Positions 35,107-43,991 of a DNA stretch of 64,000 bases are shown here, piece by piece. The stretch lies in contig NZ_CP109598.1 of assembly GCF_036327775.1 (NCBI RefSeq), forward strand, positions 6,553,501-6,617,500, written 5' to 3'. Position numbers and translations under genes: made by a program. This DNA is from Streptomyces sp. NBC_01498. Its GTDB lineage: Bacteria > Actinomycetota > Actinomycetes > Streptomycetales > Streptomycetaceae. The notes below the pieces were generated by a model. That model did no database searches. It was not told the DNA's origin and was given only the letters and a program-made list of their open reading frames with translations. Position 1 is the stretch's first letter. Every line of letters begins with the position of its first letter.

Positions 35107-35823
35107 TCAGCGGCGCAGGCGCGGGAACCTCTTCGGAGCCGTACGCGCCGCCTCCTCGGCCTTCACCTCGGCGGCATACCGGTCCACGTACTCCTGCCCG
35201 GACAGTTCGAGGATCGCGTACATGATCTCGTCGGTGACCGCGCGGATCGCCGCCTTCTGGTTCTCCAGGCCCGCGTACCGCGAGAAGTCCAGCGGCTCGC
35301 CGAACCGGATCGTGACCTGCTTGATCTTCGGGATCTTCTGGCCGGGCGGCTGGATCTCGAACGTCCCCACCATCGCGCACGGCACCACCGGCACCCCCGC
35401 CCTGACGGCCATCACCGCGACCCCGACCTTGCCCTTGTAGAGCCGCCCGTCGTGCGAGCGCGTGCCCTCCGGGTAGATCCCCAGCAGCTCACCCTTGCCC
35501 AGGACCCCGAGCCCCTCGCGGATCGCCGCCTGGCCGGCCTCCTTGCCGGACCGGTCGACCGGGATCTGGCCGGCGCTGCGGAAGAACGTGGCGGTGAGCC
35601 GTCCCTTGATCCCCGGCCCGGTGAAGTACTCCGCCTTGGCGAGAAACGTGATCCGCCGCCGGATGATCGCCGGCATCAGGAAGTGGTCGGAGAACGAGAG
35701 GTGGTTGCCGGCGACGATGGCGGCCCCGTCGGCCGGGATGTGTTCGAGCCCCTCGATCCGGGGCCGGAAGAGGAGTCGCAGCAGGGGCCCCAAGAGCACG
35801 TACTTCAGCACGTAGTAGAACAA
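35107..35823 (-). CDS. 1-acyl-glycerol-3-phosphate acyltransferase (PlsC family)
   Basis: 238 residues with the acyltransferase motifs NHLSFSD, FFRSAGQIPVDR and YPEGTRSHDG, and a hydrophobic N terminus (YYVLKYVLLGPLLRLL) for membrane association. It transfers an acyl chain to lysophosphatidate or a related lipid. The start appears to be TTG 35823, which has GGAG about ten bases upstream; a GTG four codons later is the alternative. Confidence 0.88.
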   Translation of the reverse strand: MFYYVLKYVLLGPLLRLLFRPRIEGLEHIPADGAAIVAGNHLSFSDHFLMPAIIRRRITFLAKAEYFTGPGIKGRLTATFFRSAGQIPVDRSGKEAGQAAIREGLGVLGKGELLGIYPEGTRSHDGRLYKGKVGVAVMAVRAGVPVVPCAMVGTFEIQPPGQKIPKIKQVTIRFGEPLDFSRYAGLENQKAAIRAVTDEIMYAILELSGQEYVDRYAAEVKAEEAARTAPKRFPRLRR

Positions 35824-36033
35824 CGGGGGCGCTCCTCACGTGGCGGGACCGGCTCCGGGGTTGCGTCGTGCCAGGTCATCGGGCTGTCGCGGGGCTCAGT
35901 GTAGGGGCAGGCCCGGCGGCTGGTAAGCGTGCGCGATCAGAAAGGTCCGGACCGCGTCTCCGGGCGGGCCCGCCGACAACTCGGCCCGTCCGCGCGCTCG
36001 TTCGCCGGGGACCGGGTGGGTACTGGCCGTCAG

Positions 36034-36045
36034 AAGACATGTCTT
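36034..36045. promoter_or_regulatory. 12-bp perfect palindrome in a divergent promoter region
   Basis: AAGACATGTCTT lies between the PlsC gene and the acidic protein gene. It shares the ACATGT core with the palindrome at 38353. Confidence 0.4.
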
Positions 36046-36124
36046 TTGGCTGATTTCCCGAATTCCGCCGCTCACGCGTGGACCGAGTGTTCCTCGCACA
36101 GGTTTATCGGCCATACTGCCAGCC

Positions 36125-36691
36125 GTGGAGCGCATCGATCCGATAATCCAGCCCGTACCCGCCGCGGGGACCGATCCCGGATACATTCCCGGACTCATGG
36201 CCCCCCGCCTCGCAGAGGAGACCGGCGACGCCGCGAACGACGTTTCCCGGGAGGCCGAGGACGACACCGCGGCCGAGGAGGTGACCGAGGACGCGCGGAC
36301 CCCCGCGGAACCGGACGCCGACGAGCCCGAACCGGCCGCCGACGAGACGGACGACGCGGTCGCCGTCACCGAGGACACCGACGACGGTGCCGGTCCGGCC
36401 GGGGACGAGGACGGCCCCGCCTTCGACATCGCCGACCGCCGCGCCTCGATGACCGCCGACCGCACCGGTGTCCGGTTCCGGCTGGACGAGGAGGAGGCGG
36501 AGTTCGGCTGGTCCGAGATCGGCGCCGTCGAGGTCGAGATCCCCCGGTTCGGCCGCCGGTTCACCGTCAATCTGCACACGACGGCCCGCCGGTCCTACCA
36601 GTCCGAGGTCGACGCCCCGTCCCGGGGCGCGCTCAAGCAGTGGACGGCCGACCTCGACGTCGTACTGGACGCCTACTTCGAAGAGAGCTGA
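36125..36691 (+). CDS. Acidic-linker protein of unknown function
   Basis: 188 residues in two parts. Residues ~30-105 are a low-complexity Asp/Glu/Ala/Pro linker. Residues ~108-188 are a compact domain (ASMTADRTGVRFRLDEEEAE, GWSEIGAVEVEIPRFGRRF, ending DLDVVLDAYF) resembling a PH-like or small beta domain. No transmembrane segment. I do not recognise the family. GTG start with no strong ribosome site, possibly leaderless. Confidence 0.7.
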   Translation: MERIDPIIQPVPAAGTDPGYIPGLMAPRLAEETGDAANDVSREAEDDTAAEEVTEDARTPAEPDADEPEPAADETDDAVAVTEDTDDGAGPAGDEDGPAFDIADRRASMTADRTGVRFRLDEEEAEFGWSEIGAVEVEIPRFGRRFTVNLHTTARRSYQSEVDAPSRGALKQWTADLDVVLDAYFEES

Positions 36692-36897
36692 CCGGCGGAG
36701 CCGGCCCGGCTCCGCACCCGTACCGCTCGTCACTCCTCGTCAGCAATCGTCGTCTCCCCGGTCCCGCCGGGACCGCACTCCGGACGGCCCCGCCCAGGTG
36801 GCCGCTCCGGAGGCCCTGTTGTGCACTGGGGCTGGCGGCCCCGATCGGGTGGGCCGCGCGCTGCCCCGCGGGGCGGCCGACGATCGAGGAGCCCCTG

Positions 36898-37461
36898 ATG
36901 AGACGGCACACCAGGACAGTCACCGCACTGGCCTCCGCCCTGCTGATCGCCACCGCGGCGGCCGGGTGTTCGAACGGCGGCGGCGACCGCGGCGCCGGCG
37001 CGGCCGACACCGGTGAGCAGCCCAACAACCACGAACTCGACGTGGTCCCGGCCGCGTCCTCGTCGCCCGCCGCCACGGTCGACGTCAAGAACGGCTCCTT
37101 CGGCAAGATGCTCGTCGACGACAAGGGCCGGACGCTGTACGAGTTCGACAAGGACAGCAAGGACAAGTCCATGTGCACGGGCTCGTGCGCCCAGGCGTGG
37201 CCGCCCCTGACCGTCAAGGCGAAGCCGACGGCGGGCAGCGGTCTCAAGGCCGATCTGCTGAAGACGACGAAGCGCGACGACGGCTCCGAGCAGGTGACCT
37301 ACAACGGGCGCCCGCTGTACCGGTTCGCGGACGACACCAAGGCCGGTGACATCAACGGCCAGGGCGTCAACGCCTTCGGCGCCAAGTGGTACATCATGAA
37401 CCCGCAGGGCAAGAAGGTCACCAGCCAGCCCCAGAAGAACAACAACGGCGGCGGTTACTGA
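36898..37461 (+). CDS. Secreted lipoprotein with YxFxxD repeats
   Basis: 187 residues. Signal peptide with lipobox-like ATAAAGC at ~24, so probably lipid-anchored outside the membrane. Two YxFxxD-type motifs (LYEFDKD and LYRFADD) plus the CTGSCAQAWPPL block mark the 'lipoprotein with Yx(FWY)xxD motif' family (DUF, function unknown). Ends in an Asn/Gly-rich tail. GAGGAG precedes the ATG. A small membrane protein follows 42 bases later. Confidence 0.85.
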   Translation: MRRHTRTVTALASALLIATAAAGCSNGGGDRGAGAADTGEQPNNHELDVVPAASSSPAATVDVKNGSFGKMLVDDKGRTLYEFDKDSKDKSMCTGSCAQAWPPLTVKAKPTAGSGLKADLLKTTKRDDGSEQVTYNGRPLYRFADDTKAGDINGQGVNAFGAKWYIMNPQGKKVTSQPQKNNNGGGY

Positions 37462-37503
37462 TCACGTGCGGCGGCTCCGGCCGCGGCGCGAAGGGAGACC
37501 CTG

Positions 37504-37962
37504 ATGTCCTCTCCGCCACCCGCCCCGCCTCCCTCGCACGCGCGCCGGGGCGGTGCGGGCCGCGTCGTACGGGGTGTGATGCGGCTGCTCGCCGCGGCCG
37601 GGCTCGCCGTCGACGCGTATCTGCACGCGCATCTGGCCGAGCAGTACGACGAGGTCACGGCGAGCATCAGCCAGGGCACCCTCTTCCGGATCGAGGCGGG
37701 GCTCGCGGCACTGGCCGCGCTGCTCGTCCTCGTCTGGCGCCGGCTGCCGGCCGACCTCTTCGCCTGGTCGGTGGCGGCGGGCGGCCTCGCGCTGCTGCTG
37801 ATCTACCGCTATGTGGACGTCGGCAAGCTGGGGCCGTTCCCGAACATGTACGAGCCGTTCTGGTACAGCGACAAGACGGCCAGCGTCGTGGCCGAGGCGG
37901 TCGCCGTCGTCGCCACGGTGTATCTGCTGCTGTTCCGTCCCCGGCGCGGCGGCGTCCACTGA
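37504..37962 (+). CDS. Small membrane protein, probably partner of the lipoprotein
   Basis: 152 residues with about four hydrophobic helices (MRLLAAAGLAVDAYLHAHL, AGLAALAALLVLVW, FAWSVAAGGLALLLIY, AEAVAVVATVYLLLF) after a Pro-rich start. No known domain. Close spacing with good GGGAG suggests co-expression with the lipoprotein. Confidence 0.7.
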   Translation: MSSPPPAPPPSHARRGGAGRVVRGVMRLLAAAGLAVDAYLHAHLAEQYDEVTASISQGTLFRIEAGLAALAALLVLVWRRLPADLFAWSVAAGGLALLLIYRYVDVGKLGPFPNMYEPFWYSDKTASVVAEAVAVVATVYLLLFRPRRGGVH

Positions 37963-38066
37963 GCGGCCCCCCGGCGAATCTCTTCCACCCGGCCGCCGGC
38001 ATGCCTCCGGAGTAGCCTGAGACTGAGCGGGGGCGTGCCGAACGCCGGAGGTGAGGACAACGGTTC

Positions 38067-38288
38067 ATGTCCGTCACAGATGACTCCGCACAGAGTCCCG
38101 TGGGTGCGGTGGGCCGCATCACCGTCCCTATTCCGCAGGACGGCCCCGGGGAGGTCCTGGTCGCCGTACGCGGTGGTTCCGAGGCGTACGCCGCCTGGTC
38201 GGAGCGGCCCGTGGGCGCGAATGTCCAGGTGCTCGTGACGGACCGGGTCTCGGCCCGCTCCGTACGGGTGGAGCCGCTGCCCGACTGA
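38067..38288 (+). CDS. Small NfeD-C-like protein
   Basis: 73 residues with short beta strands (VGRITVPIPQ, GEVLVAVRGGSEAYAAW, ANVQVLVTDRV). The fold pattern and position next to an SPFH gene suggest the OB-like domain of NfeD. No transmembrane part. Function presumed to be in membrane-domain organisation. Confidence 0.65.
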   Translation: MSVTDDSAQSPVGAVGRITVPIPQDGPGEVLVAVRGGSEAYAAWSERPVGANVQVLVTDRVSARSVRVEPLPD

Positions 38289-38352
38289 GGCCGCCGAGGT
38301 GTCCGGCCCGGCGGCGCGTCGGCGTGGATCCGTCCGGCCGCGGGTCGCCGTG

Positions 38353-38364
38353 CATACATGTATG
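38353..38364. promoter_or_regulatory. 12-bp perfect palindrome before the SPFH gene
   Basis: CATACATGTATG, unusual in its AT content for this sequence, sits about 60 bases before the SPFH start and shares ACATGT with the palindrome at 36034. Confidence 0.4.
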
Positions 38365-38425
38365 GCGCAATCACATGGCGATGTCGTCGCGGCGCGTGCG
38401 TGCGCGGCGGGACAGGAGTTTCCTC

Positions 38426-39565
38426 ATGTTGTTCTGGCGTGTTCCGGCACCGAACGAGGCGATGCTGATCTCCGGTTCCAAACGTCAGGTCCAGGACACT
38501 CAGTTCCGGATCGTCACCGGTCACGGCAGCTTCGTTCTCCCCGTCAAGCAGAAGGCCCGCATGCTGTCCCTGGCCCTGCGGGAGGCCGAGATAGCCGAGG
38601 AGTGCGTCACCCAGCAGGGCATCCGGCTGACCGTACGCGCGGTGACCGTCTTCAAGGTCGGCGACGACGCCGTGTCGATCGCCAACGCCGCCCGGCGCTT
38701 CCTCGCCGAGCAGGACCGGATGGAGGAGCTGGTCGGCCGGATCTTCGCCGGTCACCTGCGGTCGATCGTCGGCGGACTGACCGTCGAGCAGATCATCCGG
38801 GAGCGGGACCGGGTCGCCCAGGAGGTCAAGGCGGCCAGCCACAGTGAGATGGAGAAGCTCGGCATCGTCGTGGACGCCCTTCAGATCCAGGAGATCGAGG
38901 ACGCCACCGGCTACATCAACAACCTGGCGGCGCCGCACGCCGCTGCCGTCGCGAGCCAGGCCCGTATCGCCGCCGCGCGGGCCGACCAGGAGGCCGCCGA
39001 GCGCGAACAGCAGGCGGCGGCCCTGAAGGCCGAGTACGAGCGGGACACCTCGATCAAGCGGGCCGGTTTCCAGGCGGAGACCGAGCAGGTACGGGCGCGG
39101 GCCTCGCAGGCCGGACCGCTCGCCGAGGCGAAGGCGTCCCAGGACGTCATCGAGGAGCAGACGGCACTGGCCGAGCGGCAGGCGATGCTGGCCGCCCAGC
39201 GGCTGGAGGCGGAGGTACGGCGGCCGGCCGACGCGGAGGCGTACCGGCAGCGGACCCTCGCCCAGGCCCAGGCCGACGCGAACACCGCGCGCGCCCTCTC
39301 CCTGCGCGAGGGGAACCAGGAGCTGCTGGCGGCCAACCGGGTCGTCGAGGTGCTGCCGGAGCTGGCCGACGCGGCGGCCAAGGGCCTCGCGGAGTCCAAC
39401 CTCACCGTCCTCAACGGCACCGACGGTGTCAACGAGATGGCGGCCGGGCTGGTCGGCCAGGGCATGACCATCCTCAACTCGCTCCAGGGACGCACCGGTT
39501 CGACCGGGGCCCCGGCGGGCCGGGACCAGGACGACGCGGCGAAGAAGCTGAACCGGGCCGCCTGA
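38426..39565 (+). CDS. SPFH/flotillin-family protein
   Basis: 379 residues. N-terminal SPFH domain (~10-180; LISGSKRQVQDTQFRIVTG, LGIVVDALQIQEIED) then a long Ala/Glu coiled coil (~190-310) and a hydrophobic-residue-rich end. Lacks a clear N-terminal transmembrane helix (LMLFWRVPAPNEAML is weakly hydrophobic). Flotillins scaffold membrane microdomains. ATG 38426 with AGGAG upstream. Closed by an 18-bp terminator. Confidence 0.88.
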   Translation: MLFWRVPAPNEAMLISGSKRQVQDTQFRIVTGHGSFVLPVKQKARMLSLALREAEIAEECVTQQGIRLTVRAVTVFKVGDDAVSIANAARRFLAEQDRMEELVGRIFAGHLRSIVGGLTVEQIIRERDRVAQEVKAASHSEMEKLGIVVDALQIQEIEDATGYINNLAAPHAAAVASQARIAAARADQEAAEREQQAAALKAEYERDTSIKRAGFQAETEQVRARASQAGPLAEAKASQDVIEEQTALAERQAMLAAQRLEAEVRRPADAEAYRQRTLAQAQADANTARALSLREGNQELLAANRVVEVLPELADAAAKGLAESNLTVLNGTDGVNEMAAGLVGQGMTILNSLQGRTGSTGAPAGRDQDDAAKKLNRAA

Positions 39566-39583
39566 CCCGACTGCGCCCGCACG

Positions 39584-39628
39584 ACAACGCGCGACCCGGC
39601 CGATGACACCGGCCGGGTCGCGCGTTGT
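39584..39628. terminator. Very strong hairpin terminator
   Basis: An 18-base perfect inverted repeat (39584-39601 with 39611-39628) and nine-base loop, 20 bases after the SPFH stop. Confidence 0.9.
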
Positions 39629-39991
39629 GGTGCGGGTGGTGGTGCGGGTGGCACGGCGGTGCCGTTCAGGCGGTTCTCCCGGCCGTCCGGGAGGACGGCC
39701 GGGCACACACCGATGTGGGGCTCGTACGGGCCCGTGTGGACGGGGCGCGAGCTCCTGGAGCGTCCGGAGCGGAGTACCGAGCAGGTCGCCCCCGAGGAGT
39801 GGGGCCCGAGGAGCGGGGCCCGCCACCGGCGGTACACGCCGGGCCGAGTGGGGCTCGCCACCCGCGCGCTGCACGCCGGGCACCATGCCCGGCGTGTACG
39901 GCGTGCCTTTGCCCAGGGCGAGTGACCGCCGCCGCGTCGGGCAGCCGCGAGCAGGCGCTTTTCGTCAGGGCCCTGGATACGGGCCCCGGGG
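39629..39991. other. Intergenic region, no supported gene
   Basis: About 360 bases. A frame at 39659-39925 (+) of 88 codons has a composition like shifted coding sequence and no family resemblance, so I do not call it. Several short GC inverted repeats are present. Confidence 0.4.
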
Positions 39992-40156
39992 TCAGCGCTC
40001 CTCGCGGTGCTCGACGTGCCGCCGGGCGACCGGGTCGTACTTGCGCAGGACCATCCGGTCCGGATCGCTGCGGCGGTTCTTGCGGGTGACGTAGGTGTGG
40101 CCGGTGCCCGCCGTGGAGCGGAGCCGTACCACCGGGCGTATGTCGTCGCGTGCCAT
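39992..40156 (-). CDS. rpmG: Ribosomal protein L33, cysteine-free (zinc-independent) paralogue
   Basis: 54 residues: [20 protein letters not shown] then [20 protein letters not shown] and [14 protein letters not shown]. It is a complete L33 protein without the two CxxC pairs of the zinc form. Such C-minus copies are made under zinc starvation under Zur control in Streptomyces and Mycobacterium. Upstream bases carry a Zur-like palindrome. Confidence 0.93.
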   Translation of the reverse strand: MARDDIRPVVRLRSTAGTGHTYVTRKNRRSDPDRMVLRKYDPVARRHVEHREER

Positions 40157-40169
40157 GCCGTCCAACGTA

Positions 40170-40195
40170 CGACAATGGTTCCCGTTTTCAAAACG
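40170..40195 (-). promoter_or_regulatory. Candidate Zur box upstream of rpmG
   Basis: On the minus strand CGTTTTGAAAACG (complement of 40183-40195) is a 13-base palindrome with one central mismatch, followed by GGAACCATTGTC. TGAAAACG is a Zur half-site core. The second half is spaced further than in typical boxes. Confidence 0.45.
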
Positions 40196-40219
40196 CCCCG
40201 GGCATCTCCACCGGCCGGG

Positions 40220-41191
40220 TCAGTCGGTGACGCTCAGGACGATCTTGCCGCGCGTACGCCCCTCCTGGACCCGCCGGTGCGCCTCGGCCGCCTCCGCCAG
40301 CGGCAGGACGTCCTCGACCCCGACCCGTACCGTGCCCGCGTCGATCAGGGCGGCGATCCGGGCGAGGGAGGCACCGTCCGGCTCCACCAGGAAGGCCGTC
40401 GCGTTCAGCCCCCGCGCACGGGCGCCCGCCAGCACCTCCGGCGCCACCCCCGACGGGACGGCGACGATCGTGCCGCCCGGCCGCAGCGTCTCCAGCGACC
40501 GGGTGGTGGTCGCGTCGTGCCCCTCGCCCACCAGATCGATGACGACGTCCACGTCGCTCACCGCCTCCTCGAACCGCACCCGCGTGTAGTCCACGACCTC
40601 GTCCGCGCCCAGCTCCCGCAGCCAGTCGTGCTTCGCGGCGCTCGCCGTGCCGATCACATGCGCCCCGAGGTGCTTGGCGAACTGCACCGCCAGATGTCCG
40701 ACCCCGCCCGCCGCCGCGTGGATCAGCACCCGCCGGCCCGCCTCCACGCCCGCCGCGTCCACCAGTGCCTGCCACGCGGTCAGCCCGGCCAGCGGCACGG
40801 CCGCCGCCGCGGCGTGGTCGATCGTGCGCGGCTTGAGCGCGAACTGCCGTGAGGGCGCGGTCACATACTCGGCGTACGCGGAGGCCGGGCGCGGGAACCA
40901 GGGCATCCCGTACACCTCGTCGCCCACCTTCAGCGTGTGCACACCGAAGCCGACCTCCTCCACGACCCCGGACACGTCCCAGCCCAGGACGAACGGCGGC
41001 TCGCCCAGCAGACCGGCGATGCCGCCGCTCTCGCGGGACTTCCAGTCCACCGGGTTCACCCCCGCCGCGCGCACCCGGACGAGCACCTCGGTCGGCAGGG
41101 GGCGGGGGCGCGGAAGGTCGGCGAGGCGCAGGACCTCGGGGCCGCCGAGGGAGTCCTGGACGACGGCGCGCATCGTCGGTTCACTGCTCAT
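40220..41191 (-). CDS. NADP-dependent oxidoreductase (quinone-oxidoreductase-like MDR family)
   Basis: 323 residues. GroES-like N terminus (AAGVNPVDWKSRE, VLGWDVSGVVEEVG, VGDEVYGM) and a Rossmann domain with HAAAGGVGHLAVQFAKHLG. No zinc-binding Cys, so a zinc-free medium-chain reductase acting on quinones or enones. Start taken as ATG 41191, eleven bases after GGAG; GTG 41200 is possible. Confidence 0.88.
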   Translation of the reverse strand: MSSEPTMRAVVQDSLGGPEVLRLADLPRPRPLPTEVLVRVRAAGVNPVDWKSRESGGIAGLLGEPPFVLGWDVSGVVEEVGFGVHTLKVGDEVYGMPWFPRPASAYAEYVTAPSRQFALKPRTIDHAAAAAVPLAGLTAWQALVDAAGVEAGRRVLIHAAAGGVGHLAVQFAKHLGAHVIGTASAAKHDWLRELGADEVVDYTRVRFEEAVSDVDVVIDLVGEGHDATTTRSLETLRPGGTIVAVPSGVAPEVLAGARARGLNATAFLVEPDGASLARIAALIDAGTVRVGVEDVLPLAEAAEAHRRVQEGRTRGKIVLSVTD

Positions 41192-41347
41192 GTCGGTCAC
41201 GTCTCCTGGGGGTGCGAGGGATTCGGGGTGCGAGGTTCGGCGTGCGGTGGATCGATCTTCGACACCGGAGAACGTACCCCCGGACCCCCGCCCCGCTCCT
41301 CTGTCCCCCCTTGGCCCCCGCCCCGTCCCCCGGGCCCGGCCCCCGGC

Positions 41348-41512
41348 TCAGCCGTTGCGCGCGGCGACCATCGCGAGCGTCACCATCCCCAGCACCACCC
41401 AGCCGAACCAGAGCCAGCCGTTGCTCCCCAGCGCCGCCGTGTACGCCGTCACGACAACCAGCGCGCCGACGGTCAGTATCCCCATCGCCTTCGTGGATCC
41501 GGATCCGGACAT
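41348..41512 (-). CDS. Small two-helix membrane protein
   Basis: 54 residues with two hydrophobic helices (MGILTVGALVVVTAYTAAL and WLWFGWVVLGMVTLAMVAA). Excellent GGAGGAGG site before the ATG. Probably co-transcribed with the upstream CtaG-like gene, 100 bases away. Function unknown. Confidence 0.7.
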   Translation of the reverse strand: MSGSGSTKAMGILTVGALVVVTAYTAALGSNGWLWFGWVVLGMVTLAMVAARNG

Positions 41513-41611
41513 GGACGTCCTCCTCCTGGCCGAGGCCGTGAGGACCATCGTCACCCGAAAGGTGGGTTCCGCGCTACTGTCCGCCCTCACCGGCCGCGCC
41601 ACCGGCCGCAG

Positions 41612-42562
41612 CTACCGGCCGCGCGTCCGCAACGACGCGAGGTAGGCGTTGTACGCCGCCAGCTCCTTGTCGCCGTCCCGGTCGGCCGCCCGGTCCGAGC
41701 GCTTGGCCTGCCGCTGGTCGGACCGGTACCACTGGTACACCAGCGCGATCAGCACGAGGACGGACGGGATCTCGCTGAAGGCCCACGCGATACCGCCCGC
41801 CGCGTTCTGGTCGGCGAGCGCGTCGATGCCCAGGGACGCCGGGGGACTGTCGTACGCCCGCACCATCGGCTCGCTCGCCATCATCAGCGCGATCCCGAAG
41901 AACGCGTGGAACGGCATCCCGGCGAACAGCTCCAGCATCCGCATCAGATAACCGGGCCGGTGGGGCCCCGGGTCCACGCCCATGATCGGCCAGAAGAAGA
42001 CCAGCCCGACGGAGAGGAAGTGCACCATCATCGCGACATGCCCCGGCTTCGACTCCATGAGGAAGTCGAAGAGGGGGGTGAAGTAGAGACCGTAGAGGCT
42101 CGCGATGAACAGCGGGATCGTGAAGGCGGGATGTGTCACGAACCGTACGAACCGGCTGTGCAGGACCGCCAGCAGCACCTCACGCGGTCCTTTGCGGCCC
42201 CGGCCCGCCACCGGCAGCGCCCGCAGCGCCAGGGTCACCGGCGCGCCCAGCAGCAGCAGGATCGGCGAGACCATGCTGATCACCATGTGCTGGACCATGT
42301 GCACGCTGAACATGACCATGCCGTAGTCGTTCAGCGCGGTGCACATCATGAGCGCGACGCTCAGCACCCCCAGCACGAACGCGACCGTGCGCCCCGGCGA
42401 CCAGTCGTCGCCCCGTGCCCGCAGCCGCAGCACGCCCCAGCCGTACAGCGCCAGGGCCAGCAGACAGCCGATCGCGAAGCAGGCGTCGGGGGAGAACTCC
42501 AGGGCGCGGCTCAGCGTGAACGGCGGCAGATCCGTCGACGTGCCGTGCCCGCTGTGATCCAT
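41612..42562 (-). CDS. Cytochrome c oxidase assembly protein, CtaG (caa3) type
   Basis: 316 residues with about seven transmembrane helices. VQHMVISMVSPILLLLGAP and conserved His in MDHSGHG, HMVQHM and MVHFLSV fit the CtaG_caa3 family, which helps insert copper into oxidase subunit I. C-terminal ~50 residues are charged and cytoplasmic. Confidence 0.85.
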   Translation of the reverse strand: MDHSGHGTSTDLPPFTLSRALEFSPDACFAIGCLLALALYGWGVLRLRARGDDWSPGRTVAFVLGVLSVALMMCTALNDYGMVMFSVHMVQHMVISMVSPILLLLGAPVTLALRALPVAGRGRKGPREVLLAVLHSRFVRFVTHPAFTIPLFIASLYGLYFTPLFDFLMESKPGHVAMMVHFLSVGLVFFWPIMGVDPGPHRPGYLMRMLELFAGMPFHAFFGIALMMASEPMVRAYDSPPASLGIDALADQNAAGGIAWAFSEIPSVLVLIALVYQWYRSDQRQAKRSDRAADRDGDKELAAYNAYLASLRTRGR

Positions 42563-42706
42563 CCGTGCTCTCCCGCCGCCACGACCCGAATGGTGCGATG
42601 TGTCCGCACCCGGGACCAGAGTAGAACCGCCCCCGGCGCCGTTCGCGGCCGGGGGCAGGTCGTCGTAGTCACCGCACCGAAGTGCTGGGGTGTGCTGCGC
42701 GGCCGG

Positions 42707-43732
42707 TCAGAGCACGCACTCCGCCTCGGCGAACCGCTCCGCCGGCACCGTCTTCAGCGTCTCCACGGCCTCCGCGAGGGGCACCATCACGATGTCCGTG
42801 CCGCGCAGCGCCGTCAGCATGCCGAACTCGCCCCGGTGCGCCGCCTCCACCGCGTGCCAGCCGAACCGGGTCGCCAGCACCCGGTCGTACGCGGTCGGCG
42901 TCCCGCCACGCTGGACATGCCCCAATATCACCGGACGCGCCTCCTTGCCCAGGCGTTCCTCCAGCTCCACGGAGAGCTGCCGGGCGACGCCCGCGAAGCG
43001 CTCGTGCCCGTACACGTCCTTGCCGCCGACGTCGAACTCCATCGAGCCCTCGCGGGGTTTGGCGCCCTCGGCGACCACCACGATCGCGAACCGCTTGCCC
43101 GCCGAGAACCGCTTGCCGACCAGTTCGGTCAGCTCACCGATGTCGAAGGGCCGCTCCGGGACGACGATGGCGTGCGCGCCGGCGGCCATGCCCGAGTGCA
43201 GCGCGATCCAGCCCGTGTGCCGGCCCATGACCTCCACGATCAGCACCCGCTGGTGGGACTCGGCCGTGGTCTTCAGCCGGTCCAGCGCCTCGGTGGCGAC
43301 ACCGACGGCGGTGTCGAAGCCGAAGGTCACGTCCGTGGAGGGGATGTCGTTGTCGATGGTCTTCGGTACGCCGACGATCGGCAGCCCCGCCTCGGAGAGC
43401 AGATGGGCCGCCTTGAGGGTGCCCTCACCGCCGATCGGGATGATCGCGTCGAGACCCAGGTCGGCCACATGCCCCCGGGCGCGCTCCACACCGTCACGCA
43501 GATGCGCGGGCTGGACACGCGAGGAACCGAGGATGGTGCCGCCGCGGGCCAGGATGCCGCCGACCGCGTCGAGGTCGAGCTTGCGGTAGTCGCACTCCAG
43601 AAGGCCCTTCCAGCCGTCGTGGAAGCCGATGACCTCGTCACCGTGGTCGACGACGGCGCGGTGCACCACGGACCGGATCACCGCATTGAGACCGGGGCAG
43701 TCGCCACCGGAGGTGAGCACACCAATTCGCAT
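42707..43732 (-). CDS. pfkA: ATP-dependent 6-phosphofructokinase
   Basis: 341 residues. The motifs are TSGGDCPGLN, GGEGTLKAAHLL, PKTIDNDIPSTDVTFGFDTA, MGRHTGWIALH and LGHVQRGGTPTAYDR. GGEGT rather than GGDGS at the ATP/PPi-discriminating position fits the actinobacterial PFK group. It phosphorylates fructose-6-phosphate in glycolysis. ATG 43732; a longer frame upstream is not conserved in character. Confidence 0.94.
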   Translation of the reverse strand: MRIGVLTSGGDCPGLNAVIRSVVHRAVVDHGDEVIGFHDGWKGLLECDYRKLDLDAVGGILARGGTILGSSRVQPAHLRDGVERARGHVADLGLDAIIPIGGEGTLKAAHLLSEAGLPIVGVPKTIDNDIPSTDVTFGFDTAVGVATEALDRLKTTAESHQRVLIVEVMGRHTGWIALHSGMAAGAHAIVVPERPFDIGELTELVGKRFSAGKRFAIVVVAEGAKPREGSMEFDVGGKDVYGHERFAGVARQLSVELEERLGKEARPVILGHVQRGGTPTAYDRVLATRFGWHAVEAAHRGEFGMLTALRGTDIVMVPLAEAVETLKTVPAERFAEAECVL

Positions 43733-43935
43733 TGCCCGGAGAACCTTTGCAACGTGGGCCGACGACCGGACCACGTCGTCCGGCTGAATCCCCGCCACCC
43801 TACCGGCGCGGGGTGGCGGGGCCGAACCATGCGTCCGACTGCTGGACGCCCTCCGGCCGAACGGAGAGCGTCGGCCGGAGGAGGAACACCCCGCGCGCCG
43901 GAACGCCGCTCGGGCGGCGAGCCGCCAGGAGCGTC

Positions 43936-43986
43936 GGGCGCCGCGGAGCGCCGGGCGCCGCGGAGCGCCGGGCGCCGCGGAGCGCC
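43936..43986. repeat. 17-bp tandem repeat, three exact copies
   Basis: Three perfect head-to-tail copies of GGGCGCCGCGGAGCGCC end six bases before the stop codon of gatD. Each unit holds the inverted arms GCGC/GCGC and could fold on its own, so the array may act as a terminator. The rest of the 43733-43935 gap shows no gene. Confidence 0.9.
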
Positions 43987-43991
43987 GGGTG

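Noticed and set aside
39659..39925. 88-codon plus-strand frame after the SPFH terminator
   Set aside because: No recognisable domain and no good ribosome site; it lies just beyond a strong terminator.
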